This document shows, one piece after another, positions 24,263-36,200 of a DNA stretch of 64,000 bases (its first letter is position 1; each line of letters begins with the position of its first letter). A program made the position numbers and the translations under genes. The DNA comes from Nectonema munidae (lineage: Eukaryota; Nematomorpha; Nectonematoida; Nectonematidae), in contig JAUIRK010000976.1 in assembly GCA_030549495.1 (NCBI GenBank), positions 124,001 through 188,000 on the forward strand, in the 5' to 3' direction. The notes beneath the pieces are model-generated. The model saw nothing but the letters and a program-made list of their open reading frames with translations. It was not told the DNA's origin and searched no databases.

Positions 24263-25136
24263 TCATTAAAAATAAAATCAATCAAAATTTATATTTTTAT
24301 TTGATTTTTGATTTTTTCTTTACTATTTTAAGGTAGTATTTCAATGGCTAAATATAAGTTATTTTCTTTTTGTATCAAGTTTAAATTATTAGAAATAAAT
24401 AATTTGGTTAAATTTTTGCTAAGATTTTCTTTAAACAATAAGTAGATAATGACATGAATAAATAATAGTAGAAATATACATAATATGCTTGGATCAAAAA
24501 ATGATCTTTTTTTTTTATGTAAAGGTAGTGGTTCTTCGAAAAAGCATAATTGCATGTCGAACTATGAGTAAAGAAAAGCTGATGCTTGATCGAACTCAAT
24601 ACTTTGTGGTATCAAAGTTCGTAATATAAAGATGTTTTCAATTACTATATTCTTTTGCAATAAATTTCTCCCTGTCATATATAAAGATGTTATTTTCTCT
24701 TAATCTCTCATACGATACTCTTATTTCACTTGTCATCCTTTTTTCATGTACTACCAAGCAAGTAAATTAGCCACAGTTAACGTTTTATTTTTTAAATCTA
24801 TATACACATGGAATATTTATATCGCAAATAGAATTTATTAGCTACAAAATAAATTTTTTGATTTCTTGAAACAATTATCACAGTATGAATTAAATATTTT
24901 CCATTTAATTTTTCAACTAACAGGGTTAGTTATTTTTAACAGGGTTAGGCGTGTGCAATGTGCATGCTGTACTATAAATATTTTAATATGCATCATTTGT
25001 ATTCTTTTTCTTTTGATCTTCAACATTCTACTCTCTAAACTTTCTTTTTATATTTTTCTTAAAAAATTTTTCTGGTATATTAATAAATGCTATAACCAAA
25101 ATAGTTTTGAATTTCACTTTTTATATTTCTTATACA
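24263..25136. other. AT-rich stretch without a recognisable gene
   Basis: Only low-complexity, hydrophobic-looking short frames are present on both strands, as expected of AT-rich noncoding DNA. No repeat family was recognised. Confidence 0.4.
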
Positions 25137-25144
25137 ATAAACTC

Positions 25145-25633
25145 GGTACTTTTCTGTTATCTCCCCTCCCCCACTCTAAAAAATAAAAGCAGACGATATT
25201 TTCTAAAATTGAAAAAGCAGACGATATTTTCTATTTTCATTAGCAGACGATTATTACCATTAGTTTTTAAAAATGATTTTTTACGATTTAGTCAAATATG
25301 TAAATCAAAGTTAAAGGTTAAAACCCTTTTGATACAATACTTAGACACATCAGTTGCTATTGGGCTCCTCATTAGATAAGTAATATTACAATTTTCACTT
25401 ATTGTTCTATGTTTTTCCAACATTAAATAAAAATTTATAGCGAAAATATATACTATATATTTATATAAAGTGAAATTATATATCTCTGTTATCTCTTTCC
25501 CACTCTAAAAAGTTTCTAAATGATATATAATAATCAGAGAAATGTTGATGAAACAGTAAAAAAGTAAATCATTCATTAAAAAAATTTTTTTAGAGTGGTG
25601 GGGGGGGGGGGGAGGGGATAACAGAAAAGTACC
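25145..25633. mobile_element. 489-bp MITE with perfect 8-bp duplication
   Basis: It begins GGTACTTTTCTGTTATC and ends with the exact inverse; beyond this both ends continue into cccctccccc and actctaaaaaa. The flanks are identical 8-mers ATAAACTC (25137-25144 and 25634-25641). A third, diverged copy of the end (ctgttatctctttcccactc) lies inside near 25487. Internal sequence contains three direct copies of agcagacgat. The 8-bp duplication suggests a hAT- or P-type transposase in trans; the end sequence is not one I recognise. Confidence 0.85.
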
Positions 25634-25641
25634 ATAAACTC

Positions 25642-26494
25642 TGTCTGGTGAATTTTAACTTTTAATTAAGATTTTGATCATTTTTCTATATTTTTTGGAA
25701 GCATGTTAGGTTGCCAATTCCTAACTTTCAATTTGGCATTTATATCTTTAGATAACGGTTAATTTTACGGGTGCAAAAATTCATATTTTTGAATGAGAAT
25801 GCTAATTTTTCTCATTGATTTTAAAACTTAAAATTTTTTTTTCATTGTATTCAGGTTTATATAAGTTATACAGAAAATAATTCCTAAAATGTCTAAGGAT
25901 GGAATTATTATGATAATGAAGGCGAAAATTAAAATAAACAACTCTCTACCCTGCTGAAATTATTTAGAAGGAGGGGAAGGGGGAGAGATTGTGATATTTA
26001 TTCTCATGCTAATGGTTTTTATGAATTCCATTTTTAAAAGATCGGCTCTTGCCCTGTAAGGTTTAATGGATGCTTGTTTCATATAAGTGATATTCATAAT
26101 TATAAGTGAAATAAGAGGTAAATGAATCAATATTTGTTACAACGAGACCTGTTCACAGTCTAGACCCGGCTGTCTATATTTTGGACTGGACCGAAAAGTA
26201 TTATAATATTTACGGACCATTGGACCGAACTACATAAATTAATGACCAGTAAAAATTCTTTCATACGTCTTCTTTAATTAAAAACATTTCTCTACACATA
26301 TTCTTTGGTTAATTTTGTTAGCATAATTTTGATATTATTTAACTTCAAGCTTGAAAGCAAAACTTTTAGTCTCTATTCTCCTATTTATCGGACTTGCGAC
26401 TATCTCTATCTAATTTTATTTCAGTGGGGAAAAGAGTTTTGGCTGTGTTGCCAGTTGTGACATCCACGTCTCCCATCTACTGCAAGTTTTCTTA
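25642..26494. other. AT-rich upstream region of the Tuba gene
   Basis: No coding sequence was recognised. Around 26145-26225 words such as ctagacccgg and ggaccgaac resemble transposon end sequence, but no element could be bounded. Part of the Tuba promoter or 5' untranslated exons may lie here, with no distinct signal visible. Confidence 0.35.
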
Positions 26495-26502
26495 CTCTAA
26501 TA

Positions 26503-26717
26503 CAGAGGTTCCCAACCTTTTTTTCACCAAGTACCCCTTGAAAATTTTCAGCCTTAGGCGAACCCCTAATAATTTTTTTAGTTTTTTATCTTGATTTTTC
26601 AGAGTAATATATCAGTTAAAAATTAAAAAAAACTTTTCAGACACCTTTATAAAGTACCCCTTGAAAAAAGTGAAACGAAACCCCAAGGGTTCGCGAACCC
26701 CAGTTTGGGAACCCTTG
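26503..26717. mobile_element. 215-bp hAT MITE upstream of the Tuba start
   Basis: The ends read CAGAGGTTCCCAACC and, inverted, CAAGGGTTCCCAAAC. A perfect 8-bp duplication CTCTAATA flanks it (26495-26502 and 26718-26725). Both halves contain related taccccttgaaaa and cgaacccc words. It ends 236 bases before the first coding exon of the Tuba gene. Confidence 0.9.
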
Positions 26718-26953
26718 CTCTAATATGTAAGGAAGTAATTGATTTACGTCGTGAGTGATAAATCACATACAACATGTACTTTGCATCGGAATTTTTTGCC
26801 TGTTCATATCGAAGTCATGATAGCAGGAATACTAATGCGCTTTAAAAATGATTCAAAATCAAAGATGCAATTGATGTTTATTTCTACAATTTCTTTACTC
26901 ATATACTTGTGTTTAAATTAACTTTAGCAATCTTGAGCTTTAACCTATGTTGA

Positions 26954-27200
26954 ATGTCACTCCCTTACCAAGTAGTTGCTCTACAGACTGTTATTCCTCA
27001 AATCAAGAATGAATTAGCTGTTTCGAAAGGTGATGTGCTAAAAGTTCTTCACATTCTTAGCGATGATCCCGATTGGTTAATTGTTCAAGATGGCCTAGGA
27101 AATGTGGGAATGATTATGAAAGCGATGACAGAGCTTGCCCATAGCCTTGATTTGCCTAGTTCTCCTCGAAATGGATTTAAAAATGGCTCTTCACTCTCAA
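26954..27200 (+). CDS. Tuba exon 1: first SH3 domain
   Basis: It begins MSLPYQVVALQTV and continues with the SH3 pattern of an acidic RT loop, GDVLKVL, DDPDWLIVQDGLGNVG. The binding-groove residues are unusual. The second half of the ALYDF motif is replaced, the usual P and Y near the end are M and M, and only the first of the paired tryptophans remains. Proline-rich ligand binding is therefore doubtful. The exon ends in phase 1 before a 48-bp intron (27201-27248), very short for an animal. Confidence 0.8.
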
Positions 27201-30200
27201 GTATATGAGTATGTATTTAAATCACTTGCTTTATATATTCACTTTTAGATCCTAATTCCTCGCAGCATTATTACGTTCGTGCAATTACAAATTTTGAAAC
27301 TTTTAACACAAATAACCACCAAGAAAAGGTATATATTCAACAGGGTGATATACTTTCGGCTTGTGATATTAATGATGACGACTTTTGGCTACTCGCTAAA
27401 ATCAAAGACACCGATTTCTTTATCCCGAGAACTTGTGTTGAGGAATATGAGATTGAAAATGGCGCTAAAAGTTCCACAAACTCTTCTTTTTTTCATTCCA
27501 CTTCAAATGATATCGATTTTCTCGAGGAGTTGCCTGAAATTTGGCAAAGTAAAGCCAATAATGATGTATCGGAACATTGGCCAAAGTGCTCCGAAGATAA
27601 TGTTATATTCGATCAATTTGATCCATTTTCGAATTGCCCAATCCCAACAACTGCTGCACCCGTAAATCTACGCCATCCTTCCAAAGTATATATTTAAGTG
27701 CATGCTTTCTGAAGCATGTTTAATTATTCTTTTCTTAATGCAGAGTTCAGACACAACTTCTTCTCATCTCACTGATGAACTGCATAATCAAAGTACGTTT
27801 CTTTCCTGACTTATGTCATAGTGCATTCTCGAACTTATCTAAAAATGTCTCTGTAACTCATATTCGAAATTTTTTAAGAATTAATATGATAGTTTAAAAA
27901 ACATTGTATTCAATGAAAATGGAACTTTTGAAAATGTTCTGTAAAGCAAGAAAGCGCTATCTCTTTTCTCATTCGTAAACAGCACTAAAAACAGACACAG
28001 ATATTATGTGCCAAGTGGGCGTTCCTTTTCGTTTCATAAAATTCTCTTCTTTTTCCAAATTGAGTACCTTTTTAATTAAAAAATTAAATGGTAAAAGTAT
28101 TGAGTCACCGACAGTTCGCAAATTAACGAGGCCTTTCTACTTACTAAAACATAAGGAAGAAAAAAAATAATTAGTACATTTTTAATTTTTCCATTTTTTT
28201 CTCAATAAGAAAATTGAATTTTTTAAACGCTCCTATTTTTTTTGAAAACGTGATTTTCTATTTTTGTGGTGACACTAAAATACTGACAACATACTCACAA
28301 CCTTGTATCAAATAAACAGCCCCTTTTTTGGCACTTCTTATTAAAGATAAAGCTGTTAATTTTAGATTTTATTTGTTTGCAGCAGCATATACGTAGTCAG
28401 TTTGACATTGGGCTAATGAACTAGTTTGCTTGATAGTAGCGTCAACAATTGAGCATAATCTAATAAATACTTACTTTTTATTTCTTGAGTTACAAAGGCA
28501 TATTCATAATTTTAATTTTAAATTGTTTAAACTTTAAAATATCCGATTGAAAAACTTTTTAGATATAATGCCTACGCAGGATTACTCATACGTTATGTGG
28601 TTTTGATATAGTAAACTCATTACTAATCAAGTTAGTGTCTCAAAACCACAATTTGGCTAGTCAAGATATAATTAATTATGAAGTAGAGATCTACTATTCG
28701 AATAACCCCCCTCAAATACGACCCCTCTCTATAACGACTTCTCCGCGAATACGACTTTATTTTCTGTGCAGACATGAATTTACATTAAAATTACCCCTTT
28801 TAGACGACTTACTTATCCCCTCAGATCCACCTGAAGTTTTATGCTCATTGTACTGTTTAATGAATAATCTCTAAGATGACAACCTTATATTGAAAGAAAA
28901 TGATGTTATCGCATGTAATTATGTAAAAAGGTGCTTTATATGTAATCATTGAAACTAGCAGACGAGTTTATGGGAACTTGATGCGCATGGATTCTTTCTT
29001 ATTGTGTATGATATTAGAAATTTCTTGTTTAGTTTTATTCGAATTGACAATGTTTATTATGCATTACGACCTGTGGTTTCTAATGAAAATTTAATTGATT
29101 CATATTGTTAATACTCAATCTAACTAGCTTACCTTCATTCTGGCTTACTTTTTTCATGTCTTTAACAAAAAAACGTTTTCACTTGAGTCTGAAACAAAAA
29201 GTAGAAGTCATCGAAAAATATGATAAGGGCATGAAGTGTTTGCATATCGCTAAAGAAATGAGTGTGGGCAAAACTCAAGTGCAAAATATTAACCGGAATA
29301 AAGAAAAAATTAAAGAACTATGGGAGAATGGCTCGAATCCTAAAATGAAGGTTACCAAACTGAAAGAAACAGAAAATGATTGTTTGAACAAGTTAGTATT
29401 CAAGTGGTTTTGTGAGGCAAGAAGAAAAAATATTCCTATATCAGGTAAGCTAATTCAAGAAAAGGCACTTTAATGTCTAAAGATCTGAAGTTAGAAAGTT
29501 TTGTTGCTTCAAATGGTTGGTTAGATCGATTTCAAACAAGGCACAATATCTCTTGCTCCATTTTATCTGGAGAGAGTGCAGGCGTAAGTGAAGAAACGAT
29601 TGAAAATTGGTGTTCACGTTTGATGTCTTTATGTGCTGGATATTCGCTAGATGACATTTTCAATGCAGATGAGACTCCTCTATTTTTTGTGCCTTGCCTA
29701 ACAAATCGCAAGTGATGAAAGGAGAAAGTTGTAAGGGGATCAAAAACTCAAAAAATAGGTTAACTGTTTCTTTATGCTGCAGCGCATCAGGTGAAAAATT
29801 GACTCCTCTGGTGATTGGACGTTCAGCTAATCTTTTCCTTGCGATGCAGGAATCATCAAGACGGTAAAATCTTACTACAGAAAGAAGCTGTTGAGACACA
29901 TTTTGTTAAAAATGGATGAAGGGGAAAACGTGTCAGAAATTGCGGCTCAGGTCAGTATACTTGATGCAATAACCTGGTTGAAAGATTCATGGGATTCGGT
30001 ACCACCTGTGATGATTAAAAATGCTTTGCTAAATGAAGTTTTACCTCAAGAAGAAAATTTTAACATGGATGATGATTTACTCAATTTAATGTCAGAAAAT
30101 GAAGAAAATGTCAGAATATAGGGATAACTTTTGTAATATGGCATGAGGTATATCAAATCTTACATCTGGCAAAATATGGACAGAAAGTTGAATATTTTTT

Positions 30201-33200
30201 GATTTTTTAAAGGATATTTTTCGATTCTTTGATCCCGGAATTTTATTTTGATTATTTGACAAATTTATTATTTAAAATCGTCAAAAATATAGGTAATAAC
30301 ATTTGTAGCATCGTCTCCCCCAATGGGATATATCAAATCTTACATCTAGCAAAATATAAATAGAAAGCTGAACCTTGTCCCTCTCATCATTTTTAATTTT
30401 TGTAACATCGTCTCCCCGAATGAGGTATATCAAATCTTACATCTAGCAAAATATGAAGAGAAAGTTGAACATTGTCTCCTTAGTCATTTGTATATGTAAT
30501 AGAAACCATCGTAGTATACATGTTGGAGATGAACCATCGTAGTATACAGGTTGGAGATGACACTCAAGTGGTCTACCCGTGTTCAACCTTACAGGTTATG
30601 AGAATATTTATATATTTATATTAAAAAAGCACAAAAAGGGAAGTAAACGATTTTGGCCTAGGGCCCGATGCGATTAAATCCGGCCCTGGTTACAGAGTGA
30701 GTTATCTTGACACACTATATTAGTTGAATGTTTAATCAAATTAAATTATTTTTCGACATTTTCAATTTGTCATTAAATTAGTCTCAAATTTAGGATTTAA
30801 TTATTAAATTGTAAAGATATTTTATTAAATAAATATTAATTGAAACACTTTTCAATACTAACTCATGGAGACTGACGTCCTAGGAATCATCATGAACTTG
30901 GGTGCCGCTTTAGGCTGGCGTGCCATAGATTCACCATTACCGAAACGCATCACTAAAAAATAGTATTTAAAAGTTAAAATTGGAAAGATCTGCAAACGTT
31001 TTCTTACAAAACTAAAATATGGAAATAACATAACCAGTAAATATTTTGGCCAGTTTTAGACGGTCGCCTCTCCACACAATTAAATTTGGGGGGGGGGGGG
31101 GGGGTAGCGTAATTCTAGAATTCAATAATAATTATATATATTTATTTGAAATTTCTTATTTTAAAATATTTACAGATATTCTTTCAAAAGCACGTGTCAA
31201 TAATCCAAATATATTGTTAGTTCCTAAAGACAAGGGGGAGCATCATTTTAATTCGCGCAATAAAATTATTCAGGTTTTTTTTTTAATCTTTTTTTCTTAA
31301 ATATTACTTTCATGCAGTTTTGTTTTCAATATGATCACTTTTTTACCTCATTGAATCTAATATTTTTCTTACTTTTATGACATTTTAAGGAATTGATAAG
31401 CAGCGAGAAGGATTACTTAAACACTCTCATAGAAATCTGTTCCGTGTTTAGCCAAGAGTCCAACGCATCCCATCAAATGCAAGAAGTTAACGTTAACTTG
31501 AGCAAAGTTGTACGCTACTTTAACAACATAATTTCCGCATCTTCGTCTCTTTTGGGCGTTTTACAAGCTCAAGTTGTTCTTCCATTTTCTGAGCAATATT
31601 TAGGTGATTTTATCATTTTATTTGTAAAAATTACTATCCATAATATAATTTTTCATATATTGCAAACATATAATTGAGTTTAGAGAAATAGCACTATATC
31701 ATCAAAATGCGATACCAGCATAATTTTTTAGTCAAAATGTATACAAAACTTGATGATATCTAAAATAAGTTCATTTCTGCAGTTTTGCTTTATCCAGTAT
31801 TTTGGAATGGAACAAAAGAATGGGAATGATAACTATAAACAATCAAGACAGACTATCCAATTTTTTGTTTCTTACTAAAGATGCCCAATATTAATTGTAA
31901 TGAAGATGACTGCTTCTCCCAAGCAGTGCTTCTCAAAGTGCTTTCCTCTAACTACTATGTGGTCTCGAACTATTGCGTTTATTGGTCTTCATCGATTTTA
32001 GATAACACAAAATCAGACTGATAATTCGGAAGGTGATAAACTAGGACGTCAATTTTTCAGACAAAATTTATTTGAAATCAACTTTTTTTAAATTTTATAC
32101 ATCTGAAAATATTTTTCAAAGAATCTTCAATGGGAGTAAGGAATAATGATATCGATCCTTGAAACATTAAAAAACATTTTCCGGTCTGTCATGGCGACAA
32201 GTTTTAGAAGCACTTTACGCAAATTTGGTGCTGAAAAAATGAAATTAATTCACGTTATCTTTCCTTCAATTATTTCAATTCCATTTAACGATACATGGAA
32301 ATCTATATTAGCTTATTGACGTAAGTGCTTTTCCACGTGCACATACTCACTGCACACTCTTATAATGTCGATAGTTTTAGATTGTATGAATCAAGGACTT
32401 TTGAGGTGAAAATATGAGAAGAAATTGAGTGATGGGATGGGTGCCAAATCCCCAAAAGTTTGCATAATCAAACACAAAGGACGGAACAGGCGACGAGAAA
32501 ATGACACAAACATTGCAAGGAGTAAATAAAATACAAGAATACCTCTGCGCACTCGTTTTTATAGTCAAAAGAAGGCGAGGAAACGTGATTGGTTTGCTCT
32601 TGCTAGGGCATATTCTTGTGCGCAGGTCATTAAGATTTCGTCATTTTGACAATTAGATGCACTAGATGTCAATGTAGGAGTTTGGTTTTTGAGCGAATGT
32701 CCTTTCCAATCAAATCCTAATCTTCTTCAAAAATACGGTGACTGGATGTTACTTGTGGATGCCTGGATCAGATATTTATTACAGATATTTATTGATCAGT
32801 ATTCTTTTTGGCTGATTTTATTTATTAAGCGTTGTTTTTTGCTTTAAGAAATTCTGAGTTGCATCTAGTGACTGGAATTTCTGTCTATGCTCTTGTAGGC
32901 CGTTTATATCCCTCACGTACTTTGTTTTCAGAGCGAATTATTTCAACCACATTGAACCCGTCCATGAAATCTGTTCTGTTTGCCAGGCTAAAGCGTGTCT
33001 ATTGTAAGAAGGTTTCATCTTATGCGATATCTTTTAAGATTTTTTAGGTCTCTCATCATATCCAAATTCTTAAGGATCGCCATCCATCAAGTTTCTGCAT
33101 GATGATAATTTATGATAGTATCTAAAAATTGATTTGATGATTTTTCCTGTTTTTTAGTTTTATCTAGCTTTTTTTCGTTTGACAATTGAAAAAGCGTCAA

Positions 33201-36200
33201 CGAGTTCTAATATATCTTTATGTTCAACTCCATGAGGCTCCCTTCTTGTTTTTCCTCTAGTTTGTGGAGTTCCATGCCGTTGCTCGGTATCTCTTTAAGG
33301 CTTTTTACGAGTGAGCCTCCCTTAATCTGACCTTACAAGAACTAGGCATGTTGCATTCAACGCAATATTTATTGATTGAATAACTTTTGAGCTTGCTTTG
33401 GTTATTGCGTAAGACTTTTGTTAAAGTGGACACTGATTCAGTGCTACCTTGGTTGGGTACTTGACCACGAGGAGTATGGGTACATGGAGGCCAAGTATCA
33501 AATTTATAACTAGAATTCGAAAAAAGGGGACTTCTTTAGTTGACAGCGTATTGCGCTATCTCATTAGAAGTCTAATCTATCAATCAAAAAAATATTCTTG
33601 ATCGACATGAAGTCGCTGTTTGATATAAAAATGGAGCTATGAGATAATATGGTAGGCTCCTTGAATAGGCTTTTACTTATCGCTAAAGAAATTTATCTTC
33701 ATTGGTCTCATTTGCAATGAAGAAGGCTCTACCCTTTCCTGCCTAACCACAACCGGCTATCATTTTGTTCTTGTGAGCAAGTAAGCGATGCTTGAAAAAT
33801 TTAAGAGACTCACTGGAACCCAGTACTGGCTCTAGCAGAATCAAAATCGAAAGGCCTTACTTTGTAGAGCAGTGTGTGCCATCAATGGTTACCTCACACT
33901 ATGACTCTCTGATAAACAACTTTTATACCGCTGAGTCCGAAAGAATGAGCACTAAAGTAGGAGTAGATTGAGCTGTGTAAAAAAACTATGAGGAACTAGT
34001 GAACTTAAACGAGTATGGGGCATCCGAGTCCTGAATAAGGACATGAAATCGGAGACGCAGAGGACTGAGTTGTGTGTTTGCTTATATGATGAGTGACAGC
34101 GAGATTGTTAAAGCCTTGTGAAAAGGATAGGGAATGGAGTTGCACTCTCCTAATCATTCTACCCCAAGGCAGAGGACAAGACGGCAACGTTTCTAATAAA
34201 CTCTCGGTAAACATGGAATACTCTTAGTACATCCTAGCCAAAAAACATCTGAGTGAGCAAGCAGAACTCTTAAGTTGTGTAAAATTAATCTTGGTCACCT
34301 CAAATTTATCCTTCACATTTTATTTAAGTTCCAAAGCATTTTTGCATGTATTTTATAAGTATATATCCATCTATTATTTTCGTTTTTAGTTTACTTTCAT
34401 AGGAAAATGGAAGCCCTTTATTTTGTGAAATGCTGATGATGCTACCGTGTCCAGATCACTAATTGGGTTTGTCACGATGTTTCTTTTTCTTCTTTTTAGG
34501 AAGATCTTTTGTCGAACATCACGGTGAGTTACAGCACTCATATTCCTCTTTTCTAACCGAGTATGAAAGAATATGTCAATACTTTTTAACTCTTTCCAAA
34601 GAATCCTCTACTTCCTCGAACTTTCTAGACGAGTGCATCCTTCGATTGCAAAAACGCGTCTCTTCTTGTTTCAGCATGGAATCAGTTTTAATCAGACCTC
34701 TTCAGCGTATCCTCAAGTATCCTCTCTTCCTCAAAGACTTGTACAAAGTATGCTCATAATTTGATATGAGATGTTAACTTCTATGCCAATATTTTTTCTT
34801 TTACTCTTTCACGCCCAATCACGCATCAGTGCCCTGTCTACTTTTTCATATATATAAAAAGTCATTAAAAAAGATAAACCAAGCATTAATATTCAATAAC
34901 TTTAACTTGATCTCTTGTTAATCTATCTCTATCTTTGGCGTCTTTACTTTCAGAGGGTACCACTTTTAGTTACTAAATCGAACAAAGATTTTTGCCATAT
35001 TCTTTAAACTTTTTTCTCATTTTTTTCTAACAAATGATGTGGAAGTGGAAATTCGTTAAGTTATTGTAAGCATACAAGATCACGTACTCGAATTCTCATT
35101 TCTTTCAATGGTCGTTCGACAATCCTTTGGTTCTATTTCTGATCATGACATTTGCATCTGCGAATAAATCCTAATTTTTCATCTTTGTTAGGTGAGTTCT
35201 GTATAAATAAGATCGTGCCATTATAAATTTAGTTTTATTACCAACTCTAAAAACTGTTATGATTTTTCATCGTTAAAATATTGAATACACCAAATTATTT
35301 TTAAACTTTTCTTCAGTATTAGCTTCATTATCTAGGTAAAAAGCCATGGTATAGTATGGACATTTTGATATTTCAAAAGATCATGCTAGATAATATGGTA
35401 GGAATGTATCTATGCATAATGGATTCAAATTTTGCCAAAAAGCACTATTACTTATGATAAATAGAAAGTAAAATAAGAGAATTTCCTTTTGGTTGACAAA
35501 ATCAGTCAAGAAGAAGCGTTGAAAACTTAAGAAGAATGTGAAGTGAAGAATAATGTGTTCATGCGCATAACATTTGATGCTTCAAATATAAAAAGTTAAC
35601 AACTCTGAAGTTTAGAAGTCATTAGGAACCGCATTGTAAATAATGAATGTTTATAATTTAACATTAAGCAAAAATTAGCAATGTTTTCAACCACATTTTT
35701 AACATATGTGAAAGTTATCGATTGAAGATTTTTCGGATATGATATTTTGAAAGATAGAGCTGAATATTTAAAATTCAACTTGAAATGATTTCGAATTCAA
35801 AAAATATTTTATTACACATTATTTTTGTTTTGTATTTAAATTTTCCCAGATACTCTGGTAGATTTTGGGAGATGTTTTTCCTGTGTTATGATTTTTTTAA
35901 CAACTTTTCGCCATGTATAGAATTTACAAGTTTGGTGTTGTATGGTATATTCTGATAGTAAGTTATACTACCTTGAATTTACTATACTATATTTTTGTTT
36001 TGTACATTACTTTCTTTTAAATCGAATGAAATAATCCTTGCAAACGTTTTTTATAAAATTTAATTGATACATTTTTATCCGTTGGAAATTAGTAGTAGCA
36101 CTTAGCAGAGATTTTCTCCTTCTCTTGAAGCTAAATGCGACTACAAGTAAATTACGCTATTTCAGAATACTCCTCTCAAACATCCCGACATTTCTTATAT

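Noticed and set aside
27279-27665. A 128-codon open frame over the second Tuba exon
   Set aside because: The other frame gives a clear SH3 domain that joins in phase with exons 1 and 3; this frame is a shadow.
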